Part shown: one piece after another, positions 13,701 through 27,415 of the stretch
Layout of the letters: each line of letters opens with the position of its first letter
How positions within the stretch are numbered: the stretch's first letter is position 1
The notes under the pieces: generated by a model
The model's database searches: none
What the model was told of the DNA's origin: nothing
Seen by the model: only the letters and a program-made list of their open reading frames with translations
Assembly: GCF_016802725.1 (NCBI RefSeq)
Contig: NC_052677.1
Location: 19,111,329 to 19,175,328 of the forward strand
From: Solenopsis invicta
Taxonomy: Eukaryota > Arthropoda > Insecta > Hymenoptera > Formicidae
Direction: 5' to 3'
DNA: 64,000 bases
Made by a program: the position numbers and the translations under genes

Positions 13701-16700
13701 ACCAAAAAGGGAGTATAAAAAAAACGAAAAAGGGAAATCTTGGACGGTCTCGAGCATTTCTCGTTTTGCACGCGATTATTACCCAAAGATAAATATCGTT
13801 CGGACGATGCGGCGCCGATATTACAATTGCAAAGGCGGTTGTTTACAACCGCCTTGAGACAATATCGGCGTCGCTGCTAATTCCGGGACCGTCGGCAATC
13901 GTTTGTCGGCCGATCGTCTTCATTCGCTGCGTTTGGAAACCGAAAATCCGGATCGCCCAATCGGCGCAAAGATTTCGGAAATCAGGAACCAAGCGGGATG
14001 AGAACGCGGCAATTCGTAAATTGATAAATAAGGGGTCCGGAAGACTCTCTGGCACTTATAACACTTATTATTTCGCTTTTGACAAAGGTAGTAGACAACG
14101 ACGTCCAAGTCTTCTCTCTCCCTGCCGTGCCTCCGCGAGCCGCAATACGAACACACGCGAGTTCGCCTATTCGAAAATCTTGAAAAACCGTATCTCTAAT
14201 CTACAGGCTCAGAACGAAATACGCTTCTGAGCCGATAACACAAGGCGCGTTGTACGGCGTTGTCGCCTCTCGCTCGGCGAGAAACTCGGCCCGCGCGAAT
14301 ATCACGCGATAGTGTCGCAAAAAACATTGTAAGTGATAATTGTTGAAAATAAACAAATAAAAACACAGTGATGAAAAGTTAAGTTTTTTCCCATCGAACA
14401 CATGGCATTTTTCATATCTATTAGAAATGATTACAATTTTTTTTTAAACTTGTCAGACATATCATATAGAATTCCCGTATTTAGGTAATTCCCAAAAATA
14501 CCTAATTTCTAGAAAAAGATTTTAAAAGATTTAATAAAACAACAAAAGAGAAAAAAAAATTCTATCCGAGAATTGAAAAAATTATCAAAACAGCTCTGTT
14601 ATTTTCATTTCTAACTTATATATTTGAAAGTTTCGAAAATGACTAGCCAAGTCGCAGAAATAATTCCCTCCCAAAATGCATTCATTTATTAAATATCTAC
14701 ATACATCTTTTTACTAAAATGTAGTTTTAAACCAAGTAGTTATTTAATTCTCCGTAGTCTAACCAAGGATTTAAAAATACAAGAATTTTTAATTTTGAAT
14801 TATTCTGTGTCAAATTCGAAAGCGTACGAAAAAAGAAAAAACGAAAAAAGTTTTGCGTCAAAGAATTGTGAAATTTTATTTTGAAACAGCGCAAGAAACG
14901 TTGGAGGATTAATAATGTAACTCAAATTTTTAAAAAGGATTCTTAAATCATAATTGCCGTAATTCAAATTAATTTAATCGAACAACAAAACGTTTGGACA
15001 TTTATCTAAAATCTCTATCTTTAAATAATTGGAGAACGAGATGCGCGATTACAGTAAATGAGAAAAAAGCTTGTTAAAAACCAAAATATTTAGTCTGATA
15101 CAATCGAACATTGAGTTGATTCAACAATTATTTAGTTACACAAAAAAAGTATAGTTCATTCATGCACCCAGAGAAGGGTTTCTTTTTGAGACAAAAAATA
15201 TTTGTTTGACTCAAAGAAATTTGTATTGCTACATAGTTAAGAAAAACTTTTTTAATTTGAAGAATTTTTTTGGTTATTAATTTTATTCGAATTAAAAAAA
15301 TGGTTTGATTGTCTTTGCAACGCAAATCTTTTTTTTTTAAATAAAAAAAATATATTTTTGAAACCAAAACAACTAAATTATTTCTTACATTTCTGTCAGT
15401 AGTTTCTTTGAATTATTTGTTTACATTAAATAAATTATTTATTTATTTTTAAAAAGACTAAGCGTTATTACTTGAAACCAAATACTTTCATATTCCCTAT
15501 AAATTCACTTGAACTTAAAAAATCTAAGTTAAAGAAACAATTTCATGAATTTAAACACAATTTTTTTCTGAATGTAGCAATCATTCTAATTTTTTAATCA
15601 AGAATTTATTAAATCAACTCAATTTTTATTTGTACGTATCGGACAAAATATCTTAGTTTTTCAATCAAGTACATTGAGAAAAAAAGTTGAAATTTTGAGA
15701 AGCAAATATTACTCGTGACGTTTTTTCTATATTTATTAATTTAAAAAAAATTTATTGTTATGAGAAAATATACATTTCTATGAAACATCTTATTTTTTCG
15801 TTACATTTAATTTATTTGCTAGGAATAAAATTTTATTTCGCCGTATGTAAATAAAGATTTATTTCAACGAAATAAATTTAGATCTTAAAAATAAATTTTT
15901 AAGTACTTTTTTCTCAGTGTGCAAATAACAAAAAAAAAAAAAAAAAAACGCACTCACCGACCGTTGTCGTCGTCTCCGTTCGCCGCATCCCAGCCTCCCA
16001 GCTCGCTCTCGATCGTGATCCTCGACGTCGATGTCGACTCCGGTTCGTCGGATGAGGAATCGCCGCTCGCCGCTCGTCGTCTGCCTCACGCGCACTAGCT
16101 CACTCACGCGTATACGAATCGAGCTCACTCAGGCGTATACGAATCGGTCGGGGCAAAATTATAACTAATTACAATCACTAATTAGCGCGACAGAACGGAT
16201 CGTCGGACGCTACGAGGGTCGGCCGTTTTCGGCGCGCTGTTCGCGCGCACCCGATCCCCGGCAGGCTAATTAACCTGCTCGCGCTTCACTCGCGATGAAC
16301 TTTGGTGTTTTTTGCCCGATGCGTCGTTTCGCGCCTAACCTCGAAGATCGACGGCCGCCGATTACGACGAACGATGCTCTCTCACTCCGACGCAACGCGG
16401 CACGGCTATCTGTGCCCGAGGATTTCCAGATCACAATCGCGATTTCCGTGTTGGACGACGCGAGAACGACGAGCGAGTTTGTCGATCGCGATTAAGATAT
16501 CGGCCGTCGGTGGTCGTGCCAATCGACGGCCGATTACAACGCCAAATGTACATTTCGGCCGCTACGTATATAAAGCGCTACGGGGTTCACACGTCAATGT
16601 TCAGGGTGGTGCGCGGTTCGAGATTTCGGGGACGAGAATGTAACTGATCGAGCTTTCGATTCGTTTTTCAAAAAAACGAGGAATATATCAACATTTGAAA

Positions 16701-17675
16701 GCACATAAAATTTTTGCACATTAATTCCCGTAGCAATTATCACACTGTGCGATGTGTCACGACGAGCATACGAAACTTCGCTCTGCACATTCAACTACGA
16801 GATATTATCGGTGAGCTAATTACTCGCGCGCCGATTTTTCTAGCGTATTTCGTTCGCGTCCGCGCGCGGAGACGCAGTTTGGGGACTGATCTCGACACGG
16901 ACTCGAGGGTGTGAGGCAGCGTTGGGAGGAGAGTTGAGGGCGAGGGTGGGGGAACCGGCCGGTTCTCTGATTCTCGGAAACACGCGGAGCGCGAGATGAA
17001 AACAAACAGACGGAGCAACACATCGTTCAACGTGTTTACGAAATAAAGACTGTTTTGGACTTACTGAAAGTAAAATATTTTGTCACGGCCTTTGGTTCGT
17101 CTAATCTCGAAGACTGACGGTCGATTACGACGAACGAAGCTGTCGCCCCGACGCGACGCGGCAGACACCGTGGTGTCCGTGTGGTGTCGTGGATTTCCAG
17201 ATCGCGGTCGCGATCTCCGTGTTGGACGACGCGAGAACGAGCGAATTTGTCGATCGCGAATGAGACATCACCATGGCCGATTACGATGCTAAATTCACCT
17301 TTTCCGGCCTCGACGATCAAAGCGATTCGGCCGCTACGCGTTACGTGTAAAGTACTACGGGGTTCACACGTCGAAATTCAGGGTGGCGCGCGCGGGCGGA
17401 GACGCGGTTTGGGGACTGACCGACACGGACTCGAGGGTGTGGGTGGTAGGAGAACAGGGGGCAAAGGTGGGGGAAACCAACTCGTTCCACTTAACTCGAG
17501 ACACTGATTGTCGGAAACGCGCGGAGTGCGAGATAAAAACAAATAAATGGAGAGCGACACACCGTTCAACGTGTTTACGAAATAAAGACTCCTTTTGATT
17601 TACCGATGCGTCGTTTTACGTTCCGGTTCGCTCAACTTCGAAGACTGACGGCCGATTACGATAAACGATGATGAT

Positions 17676-17716
<41 letters not shown>

Positions 17717-20700
17717 CGCGACGCAGCAAACACGAATGTCTGTGCCCGTGAATTTCCAGATCGCAGTCGCGATTTCCGTGTTGAGCGATGCGAGAACAAG
17801 TGAGTTTACTACTCGCGAATAAGATAGCACGGTAGTCGTGCCCATTGACAACCGATTACGATACCTGTTTGCGACTTTCCCGGCGATCAACGGATCAACG
17901 CGACTACTCTAGGTATAAAGCGCTACGGGGTTCACACGTCAACGTTCAGGGTAGCGGTGTACGGTTCGAGAGTTCGTGCGAGAATGTAAGTGATATAAGT
18001 GATCGAGGTTTCGATTTCGCATCTAGTCACGGAAAAATATCAATTTTATTGCTGAAAGAACTACTACTCTTTCTTCCGCGCGTGTTCTTCTCCCCTCGAT
18101 TTGCTTTTCATAAAAACACGCAATATACATCGGTATTTCGAAGCACGTTAATTTCCCAAGTATTTATCACACTTGCAATGTGCCACCAGTCACCAGTCCA
18201 CCACGAGCGTGTACGAGGCTTCGCTCTACATCAACTGCGAGATATTATCGATGAGTGTAATATCGATATATCTATTCTCGTTCATCGTGCGCCGATTTTT
18301 ATAGTATATTCGGTTCGCGTTCACGCTCGGAGGCGCGATTTTGAGGACTAACCTCACTAACCTCACTAACCGTTTCGGTCTCGCACACGAGCGTATAAAA
18401 GTGGAAAAACCTTAGGCATGGACGGGAAAGAGAGAGCCGGCCCATTTCGCGAATTAATTCGAGGTACTGTGATTCCTAAATGCACGCGGAGTGCGAGATG
18501 GAAACGAACAAACGGTAACGACATGACATACCGTTCAACGTGTTTACGAAATAAAAGGACTGCTTTTGATTTACCGATAGATACCAATGTAGATCGGATT
18601 TGATAAATTAATTATAAAAAAGTATTATCTTATTTATTAACTATGAATCTTCTGTCTAACAATATTCGTAACATATGCAAGGATATAATTAACAATTACA
18701 TATTCGATTCTATTCGAGTTAGATTTTAATATTTAGTTCTAGATTTTTTTAGCAATTAAATAATATATTCTTTTTGTATTAGAATATATGAAAAATATTT
18801 ATTTACATTTTATTTATATCTTAATGCTTATTTTTATTAAAAATTAAATTCTTAAAAATTATATTTGCATAGCTAGTTTATCTACTGCATATAGTCATTA
18901 ATTATATGTTATATAATCAAAGTACTTTCTTATAAATTTTCAAAATTTTGTACACCAAAATAAAACACTATAATAAAGTTTCGATATAATGATTACTTAT
19001 CAGATTCTTACATTTTAAAACATAACATGTAATATATACATGTAAGTAATATGAGAATAACATAAATGTATAAAAAATTTGGTAGATTATATATTTATTT
19101 TACGTATTATATAAGGCATTTAAAATATGTTTCAATCGTGTATTTTATTTTAAACATCTCTGGTAGAAATGTATGCAGTTTTCCTAGACATTTATTCAGT
19201 TTCATTTGTCTAGCATTACTATATTCTCATTAGTTATATAACTGACTATATGAACTATACTAAAATGGACAAAAATTTGATAGACTTTTATTCAGTGGCT
19301 GAAGCAGTTTTCCTAATAAAAATATGCGTAAACCTCCTTAGTGTATGGTCTAATATTAGTAGATAGGATTTCAGGCTTGCTTGTTAAACAATTGAATAAG
19401 TAGGCCCTTCATTATCCTGTTTTTCGTTCAGTAAATGAATTCAGATTTTGCACATCTTTTATGCGCAATAACGCTGCTGACAAAACGTTACATATATCTT
19501 GATTGGGATTTTCAGTAATTTTATTTTTCAGTTACTAGACAAAAGTATAATAAAACTGTCTAGTATAATAAATATTCCAAAAATACATGAAATTTCTACT
19601 AGGGTAATTAACTAATTTTTAAGTACGCAATTTTTTCTTCTCTCCTAAATAATTTTATATTTGTGACTTGTAACATTTTTTCATGAAAGTGCAATATGTA
19701 TGCACGCTCATTTGTAATACGATATATAATTTATATCAAAATTTCACAGTATAGAAATAAATCGTTAATATATTCATTAAATAAATTCAGAACAGAAATA
19801 TATGTATAACATTATTCATTAACATATTTATTAAACGTAAATATACATTAATGTAATTATAATATTGTGTACCTATTAAATATCAATAGAATTTTTAATC
19901 TAATTCATTTTAGGGTACATCTTAACAATAAGTAAAACGTGTACAATTTATGACACACGTACACACACATGCATTTATAAAACAATCTATTATTCGTATT
20001 GAGAAGAGAAACGCATTTATCATTTTTCATGTACTTATCGAATATTTTAGCCAGAGAGATTTTTAATCTTTCATTCTTTTATCTGATCATTACGTTATGT
20101 GCCATAATCTTAACTATGCATTCTAAAATAGAATATATAAAATGTATGGTACAAGACGACTACACGCATGCACTTATAAAGCGATCTATAATTCGTATCA
20201 GAATTTGGGATGGAAATGTATTTGTAATTTTATCTACCTATTGAATATTTTAAAGTTAGAGGGATTTTCACTTTGTAATTCGTTTATCCGAATGTTAACG
20301 TTATATTTGCGATAATTTGAGTAATAGTAAAATAGAATATATATAAAGCACATGACGCACTGCATTCATAAAATGACCTATAATTGGATATCAGAATTCA
20401 GAATAGAAATGTATTTGTATTTTTTCGAACCACGTAAAACCTACTTTTTAACGATATGTATTATAATTTGCGTCGGATTTCAAAGTAGAATTTATAATTC
20501 CATATTTGCCGCGTATTTTAATGTATGCGTATATATTTTCATACATATTTTATGTGCGTATTCTGATTCCTCAAATGTTTATCATGTTACATGGCATGAA
20601 AATGATAAATAGAGCTCTATCCTGAAATGTGATGCGAATTATAAATCTTCTAAAGTGGATTTAATACGAAGATGATCGATAGAATCCGGAACGCAGCACA

Positions 20701-20848
20701 TACAAAATACACATTAAAATACGTATGTAATATCAAAATGTATGCGATATATAGATATAATTATAAATAGAATACTAAAATCTGAACGCGAATTATATAG
20801 ATTATTTAAAATGAACTCAATGAAATATTGAAATAATCGAAATGTAGC

Positions 20849-20912
<64 letters not shown>

Positions 20913-22637
20913 AAATGTATATTAAAATATGTACATAATATTGAAATATGCGACATATTAACACAAATATGCAAATAATATATATATTAAAAAAGTACGT
21001 AATATTGGAATACACGACACGTAATAAATAATACATATAGAATTCTGTGAAATCTAACGCGAATTACAGATCACCTAAAATTAATGAAATGCTCTCGTAA
21101 AATTTATCACATTAACGTCTAATATGCAGCTTCCTTTATAATGATGAATGATTAATTCTCCGTTTTCCAAGACGTGTAACGAGCAGTTGAAATATTATCT
21201 CTGACATGCGCGAGCTCGGATAAAATGCCTGTATTTGTATGAAATAAATAAAACAGCAGTTTACTCGAATGACGCGTAAAGATATGCAAAGCATAGAAAA
21301 TAACAATGCATCCTTAAGGACATTTCTCAAAATATTAAAAAAATTATGAAAAAATTATTAACTGCTTTATATTACACTTGAAAGTAGAAAAAAATTGGTG
21401 ACAATTTTCTATCTAGATAAAAAATTATTTCAATAAAAAGTAGACATGTGCTCTAATAAAAATAAAAATAAGAAAATAAGAAATAATGAAAAAAATCTGA
21501 CTTTTTTTTTATTTAAATGCTTGAAATACTCCAGATGATTTATGTAAAGATTCATTGCGATGCATAGATCAGTTATATAAAATAAACAAAATTCGTTTAT
21601 TTATATATAAAATTAAATAGACAATCACAATAAAACTTTGTATAAATCATCTTGAATATTTTAAGTACTTACACAAAAAATTCAGACTTTCCTTAGTGTT
21701 GTAAAAAATAATTCATTTTTTAATAACAATATAGAGTACATTAACTATAAAAATGTCATTAAATAAAAATTGAAATCTTATTCACACAACTTTCATATGT
21801 ATATAATTTATTTGAAATGTTAATATCGAATACATTTCTAAATTTTATTTACTTCACGATATTGTCTGTCCGAAGCATCTTTAATTCAGCGTTAAGCGAA
21901 ATTGAGGCATGTCAATGACGTGCGTAACATAATTTCGCTTTTCTGCACCGTAGACGAAAATATCAGAAAAGCCCTTAATTCGCAATAACGCGAACATTTG
22001 CACCGTTGTTCACAGGAACCATTATCCGTTCGTTTCATAAGAAATATATTAAACGGAAGGCAGAAGCAGGAAATATGTCGCGTATTATATCGCTACATGG
22101 AATCACTGTCGTTTTAAATAACGTCCATCGTCATAGAGAGTTTCGTATAACCGGCGCGTAGCAAAAGAAAAACGATACCTCGCGCGTTTCCCCGCAGCTT
22201 TTCCCATTACAGAGTAATCTCGCGGAAAAGCGAAGCGAGAGATCGCCCCTCGTTACCCGCGCGCGCACCCACGCCGAGAGTGGATTTATTCGTTGCCGCT
22301 GCCGTTGCAGAGAAAAAGAAGGAAAAAAGGCACTCGGTCGTCCACTTGCCAGAGATCGTCGTCGTTGTCGTCGTCGTCGTCTTTCGAATGTCTCGTACCG
22401 GGTGACACAAAGACGAACACGAGTGCCTTTGTGCGCCGGAAATCGACACTCGAGGGATGAGCAAACGCGTCTTCGCACGAGCCTATCGTTCGTTCCGTAC
22501 GCGACGTCGTCGTCGCCAGTTGTTTGTCGCTTTGAGGCATTTCGCATCTTCTTTTCCTTGGACGAGAAGGAAAGGAAAGGAAAGGAGGGTGGTTGTACAA
22601 GGACGTCAATCCTTTCCTTTAATCCTCCTTTCTCCTC

Positions 22638-22671
<34 letters not shown>

Positions 22672-22888
22672 AATGAGATTCGAAGGGAAAAGGACTGATG
22701 ATGCTCGGCGAGAAATGGAGGAGGAAAAAGGGCAAAGACGAGCACCAAGTACTCGAAAGAGACGGAGCGAGGAGAGGAGAGGAGAGGAGAAAGAGAGCGA
22801 TTTTGATCGGGAAAAAGTGGGAGCACTCGATCGTGAAGCTTCGCGAGAGGATGGCACAATCGGAAGCTCTCCATGTCGCCTCGACTCG

Positions 22889-22924
<36 letters not shown>

Positions 22925-24833
22925 GAGATTCTCTCCATCTCTCCACTGTTGGCTCGCGACTCGCGGCGTTTTCCGAGCGAATTTCCCGCTTTTCCACCAC
23001 GGGCTACTATCGAGCGCCGTACTTCATCTTTTGCCACTTTACAGAGCGGAGAATTTGACAAACGGTCCTTTACCTGCCTGCGTTCTCGACGCACGCGGCG
23101 ATTCGAGTCGCTACATTCGATACGCGATGCCGCACCGCACGTATCTCTCAACGCAGGGAGAAATGTTTGCGCATTTGTCGCGTAAACGGGATCGGTTTGT
23201 GCCATCCGTTGTGCACAATGGAGTACCGGAGAAAGAGTTGAAATAAGCGAAGGAGTGCTAAAGATGAAGTTAACTCTTAAATCGTAATGTCGACCTTACA
23301 GACCTCTATTGAAACTTGTCAATAACTTTCTTGACATTCACAAGAGCTTTAAACTCGTAGTATCTTTGTACGCCATTTGTCCTCATCTATTATTATTCTC
23401 TAGAAACGTGTAATTTTTATGTTCGCAACGCTTTTTTTTTTTTATAATTTGTAAGTACTTAAAATATTCAGGATGATTTACGTAAAGTTTCATTACGATG
23501 CAGAGGACAGTTCTGTAAAATAAATTAATTTAATTATTTATTTACAAAATAATTTAATAGACAATCATCTCGCATACTTAAAAGTACTTCCACAAAGAAA
23601 TTAAGATTTTTTTTAATGTTGTCAAAAATTATTTAATTTTTATTAATAAATAGAGTGAATAAACTATAAAAATATAATCTTATTCACACAACTTTCATGC
23701 TTACATAGTTTATTTGAAATGTTAATATTAAACACACTTTCAAATTTTATTTACTTTACAGGAACTGTATATCCGATACATCTCTAAGTTACGCGAGTAG
23801 CTTTCCCGACGCATTCGAAAATCTTGGAGCGTACACAATCAGAAGTTTAATAAAAAGGACCCCGTAACTCTCTTCTCGAAAGAAAATCTTTCTCAAGAGA
23901 AACGGGATGGGAAGGTTAAAGCAATCTGCATTCCGGGTGCAGCGCTGAATGAAAGACACTTCCCTCCCCGTGATCGCTCTTTCCCTTTCTTCCGAGACCG
24001 CGGATGTAGCCCGGCAAATGCTCGACGGAATGAAAATTTATTGGCAATATCGCGACACGGTATCGAGCCGGGCGGGCCGGGCTGTGCCGGGCCATGCCGT
24101 GCCGTGCTGGGCCGTAGCTCTTGTATGAAAAATACATTCGCGTAATAGGTTTCAAGTCGTCCCACCTCTCCCGACGGGCGGTCGATTGTCTCGCGGGACC
24201 ACGAAACGCGTGTATCGCGCTGCGGCGATTCCGCTCGTGAAATACTATCCGCGTTATTAAGACCCGCGCTCGGGCCCGGCCTCCGCCTCTTCCGCGCCCC
24301 GCGAGGAATGCATTATGCGAATTTATATGCGCGCACATATACGAGAGGCGCGCCCGTAAATTTGTCGCGAGATTTATGCGACGCCGATACATCCCGACGC
24401 TCGATATATCGGGCGAATAACGGCCGCGAGCGCGCGCGGCAGATCGATTCGGAAACGCTCAAACGCGGACAAATCGCACGAATAAGATCCTCTCTCGTGG
24501 AGCTCCGTAGAATTTATTCAATTCCCATGGACATGCGCAACTTTTAAGTACTTTCGCGACACGCCGAACCCATGCTTCCGAACTCCATCGTCTTCTAATG
24601 GCTCGACGAGCCACGTCCGATCAGGCTAACTTTCCAAATAAATATTTTACACGGACATTCATATCGCTCTGATTTTATTTTACTCTCGAACGTTATACAC
24701 TGAAATCTTAATAAAATATCACAAATAGTTTCTTAAGGACGTACTTATAAAGAAAAGAAAAGAATATGTCCTTTTAAGTTTTTCAAAGAAGGCTCGCAGA
24801 TAATGTTCCTTTAAAAAACTTTGCCATATTATC

Positions 24834-24883
<50 letters not shown>

Positions 24884-27355
24884 GAAGAAAGTGATGTTAT
24901 ACCTTTGTATAATGGCTATTTGAACACTGAAAAAAATTTTTATGTTCAAGTAAAGATATTTATTTTAATATCATTTCCTTGATTTGAAAAAAATATTTCC
25001 CAATTAATGTTTAAATCAAAGAAATAATGTCAAAATAAATATATAACATGAAAAAAAAATTTTTCTTAATGCAGTATCTCCGTTATTAGACAAATTCTAG
25101 TCATTACTTATAAAATAATTTGTTTAATAGTCTACATAATTCAGTGACATTATTATGCAGTGTTTATGTTATCTAGAGAATAAAATTATCTAGAGAATCA
25201 GAAGTGTTATCTTACTAGAGTGTAAAGGAGTAACAAAGGATAGAATACAACGAAATAGAAGCTCTTGTATCGTTTGTTCAGTTTGACATCTCGTACATCT
25301 CATCTTTAATTCCTAAATTTCTTCAGAAATTTTTCACAAGATCTCATACTACTTATCTAATCCCGAGTTAAATGTCGAACAAAATTTTAATGAATTACGA
25401 ATGACGGGAGAAAGCTCCTTGAACGTCTCTGAACTATCCAAAGTCCGAGTATGCTGTCCGATCGGGAACTGTCAGTGACTCCATAGAGAGAGGATCCTGG
25501 GGATAAACGCTGCTGGATGTCGTTTCTAGGTCGACGTATCCGAAAAGCCAACGAAATTGAACCGCTCTTCCCTTTCGTGTCCCTCTCGCCGCCTCTTTGC
25601 CGCGCCGACTGCTTTGCCTTTCGATGAAAAATTATTCGTCAACGAGGTAGAGTGCGACAGACAGAAGGGGGGCACGCGGGTAAAGCGATAGAGAACAAGA
25701 GAGGGCGAGAGCATGGCAGGCTATTTGGAGATTGTGTCGGTCTATACGCTGTCATCGAACACTTGAACCCGATCGGATTGCAACGACTCCACAGAAAATC
25801 GATTATGCGACGAACTTGGCGAACGCGATAGAATATTATATCGTGTGATCGATGAATGTAACAATAGAAATCGTGTTGCGATATAAATGCGGCATTAAAG
25901 GTAACATCTAAAGTCTTTTAAATTTGTCTCTATTCCATTTGCGTCATGATACTCGAAAATTTTACATCGTAATTTTTTCACTTTGCAAAATGAGAGATTT
26001 CTTTTTTCAATTATTTTTCTACATTTTAAAACATTTACTATACAATATATGCACATATTCCTAATTTTATTCATAATTATTCGTGTAATATAGATGCTTT
26101 CTGAAAATTATTATCCCATGCACTCCATGAATTCCTAAAAAGCGTAGCAACGTTTATGAACATTATTAAGTTGAAAGCATTCTCGATGCTTTCGCTTGCA
26201 GGTGGTACGCGCAAACAGGAGCAGAGCCAATGTTGGTACTCTCCGGACCCAGAACCAGACTTCTCGGTTCCGTGCTGGCCATCGAGGCCGTAACGTTAGA
26301 GGACAGCGGGGTATATCGCTGCTCCGCTTCCAATCCTGGTGGCGAGGCGAGCGCCGAGATCAGGTAATAAAGGTTAAAAATTATTAAAGAATATCGATCC
26401 TCGTGCATCATTTAAAAGTCCATTTATTTTAAAAGGGAGAAGGGGATGATGGAATACCATATTTGGTTTTCTTAAAATAATTTGTTGTTATAATATGCAT
26501 TTCGATTAATATCGATTAATCTCTGTTACAACTCCAGGTTAATCGTGACGGCGCCTTTGCACGTGGAAGTGACGCCTCCGTTGCTCAGTGTTCACTTAGG
26601 AGGCAACGCCGAGTTCAGATGCGAGGTTGGCACGCATCCGCAGGCTGGACCGCACTTTATCACGTGGTACAAGGACGGTCGGCAACTTCCAGGGTCGGGA
26701 AGGCAATCGGAATTATTAAAGCTCAACGGAATCGGAAGGGAGGATCGCGGCATGTATCAATGCATTGTGAGAAGGTCGGAAGGCGATACCGCTCAAGCAT
26801 CGGCGGAATTACAATTGGGCGGTACGTAAACGCTTTCTTCGATGTATCCGTTTTCCTGTTACGAATCATGTGAATAGCCGAGAAAGTTGTGCGAGTTCGA
26901 ATTTCAGAACAGACACGACGCATTAATGGAAAAACGTCGAAAATGAGGCGCGAAGCAATTGGAAAATTTCTCTGAGGATATCCGACGGAGACTCCCCAAG
27001 CTCTATGTTTGAACATTAAGTGCTTTAACTAATTTGGAAGCATCGCGGAAGAGCATCATGCTCGTCTTGGGAGAGAAGTAACGTTACGCAGATAAGGATA
27101 GTTAAACTTTAGTTGGTGACAGGAGGGAACGACCCGTCACTAGAGAGTGAGGTAGAGACATTTCGTCGATTAAATAGGTATACTATTAGAGGCTCGCCGT
27201 AACGATCGTTCATGCTTGACGGTTTCACGCGGAAAGTACTAATAGCAGCGTTTCCGATCGCGTGAGTGTAGCATCATCCCCAGAGATAACCCATATAATA
27301 ATGACGTGTCTAGAACGATGGCCCGATCTCCTTGCACCAGGATATTGACCCGCGT

Positions 27356-27415
<60 letters not shown>

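Larger units (their letters stand above)
16317..18575 (+). repeat. Three tandem promoter-to-poly(A) units, LTR-like
   Basis: Units of about 740, 545 and 970 bases start near 16317, 17061 and 17605. Each has a conserved upstream part (cctcgaaga...ttccgtgttg), a core block (gctacggggttcacacgtc) and the 3' block gttcaacgtgtttacgaaat followed by AATAAA. No unit has a reading frame worth calling. Solo LTRs or tandem non-coding transcription units are the likeliest readings. Confidence 0.75.
7616..26201 (+). other. Dscam2 intron, 18.6 kb
   Basis: No supported coding exon. Contents in order: GAATC short repeats (7993-8030), a CpG-rich patch (8450-8890), duplicated blocks (10331-12160), hairpins (13810-13873, 14206-14233), three tandem promoter/poly(A) units (16317-18575), degenerate ~200-bp tandem repeats (19700-20620), a (CA)n(CG)n tract (20850-20911), paired AT-rich repeats (21520, 23455), a purine/pyrimidine-biased region (22300-22930) and an (AT)n tract (24837-24879). 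Confidence 0.7.

Noticed and set aside
15859..16128. 89-residue minus-strand frame ending in poly-Phe
   Set aside because: Crosses a poly(A) tract and CpG-rich DNA; no domain, and coding bias is absent.
22695..22714. Hammerhead-ribozyme-like CTGATGA...GAAA
   Set aside because: The bases between the two core motifs cannot form stem II, and no matching stems I or III were found.
22131..23000. 289-residue open frame on the minus strand
   Set aside because: Low-complexity Ser/Arg/Glu sequence produced by CT and GA runs; several overlapping frames are equally open and no domain is seen.
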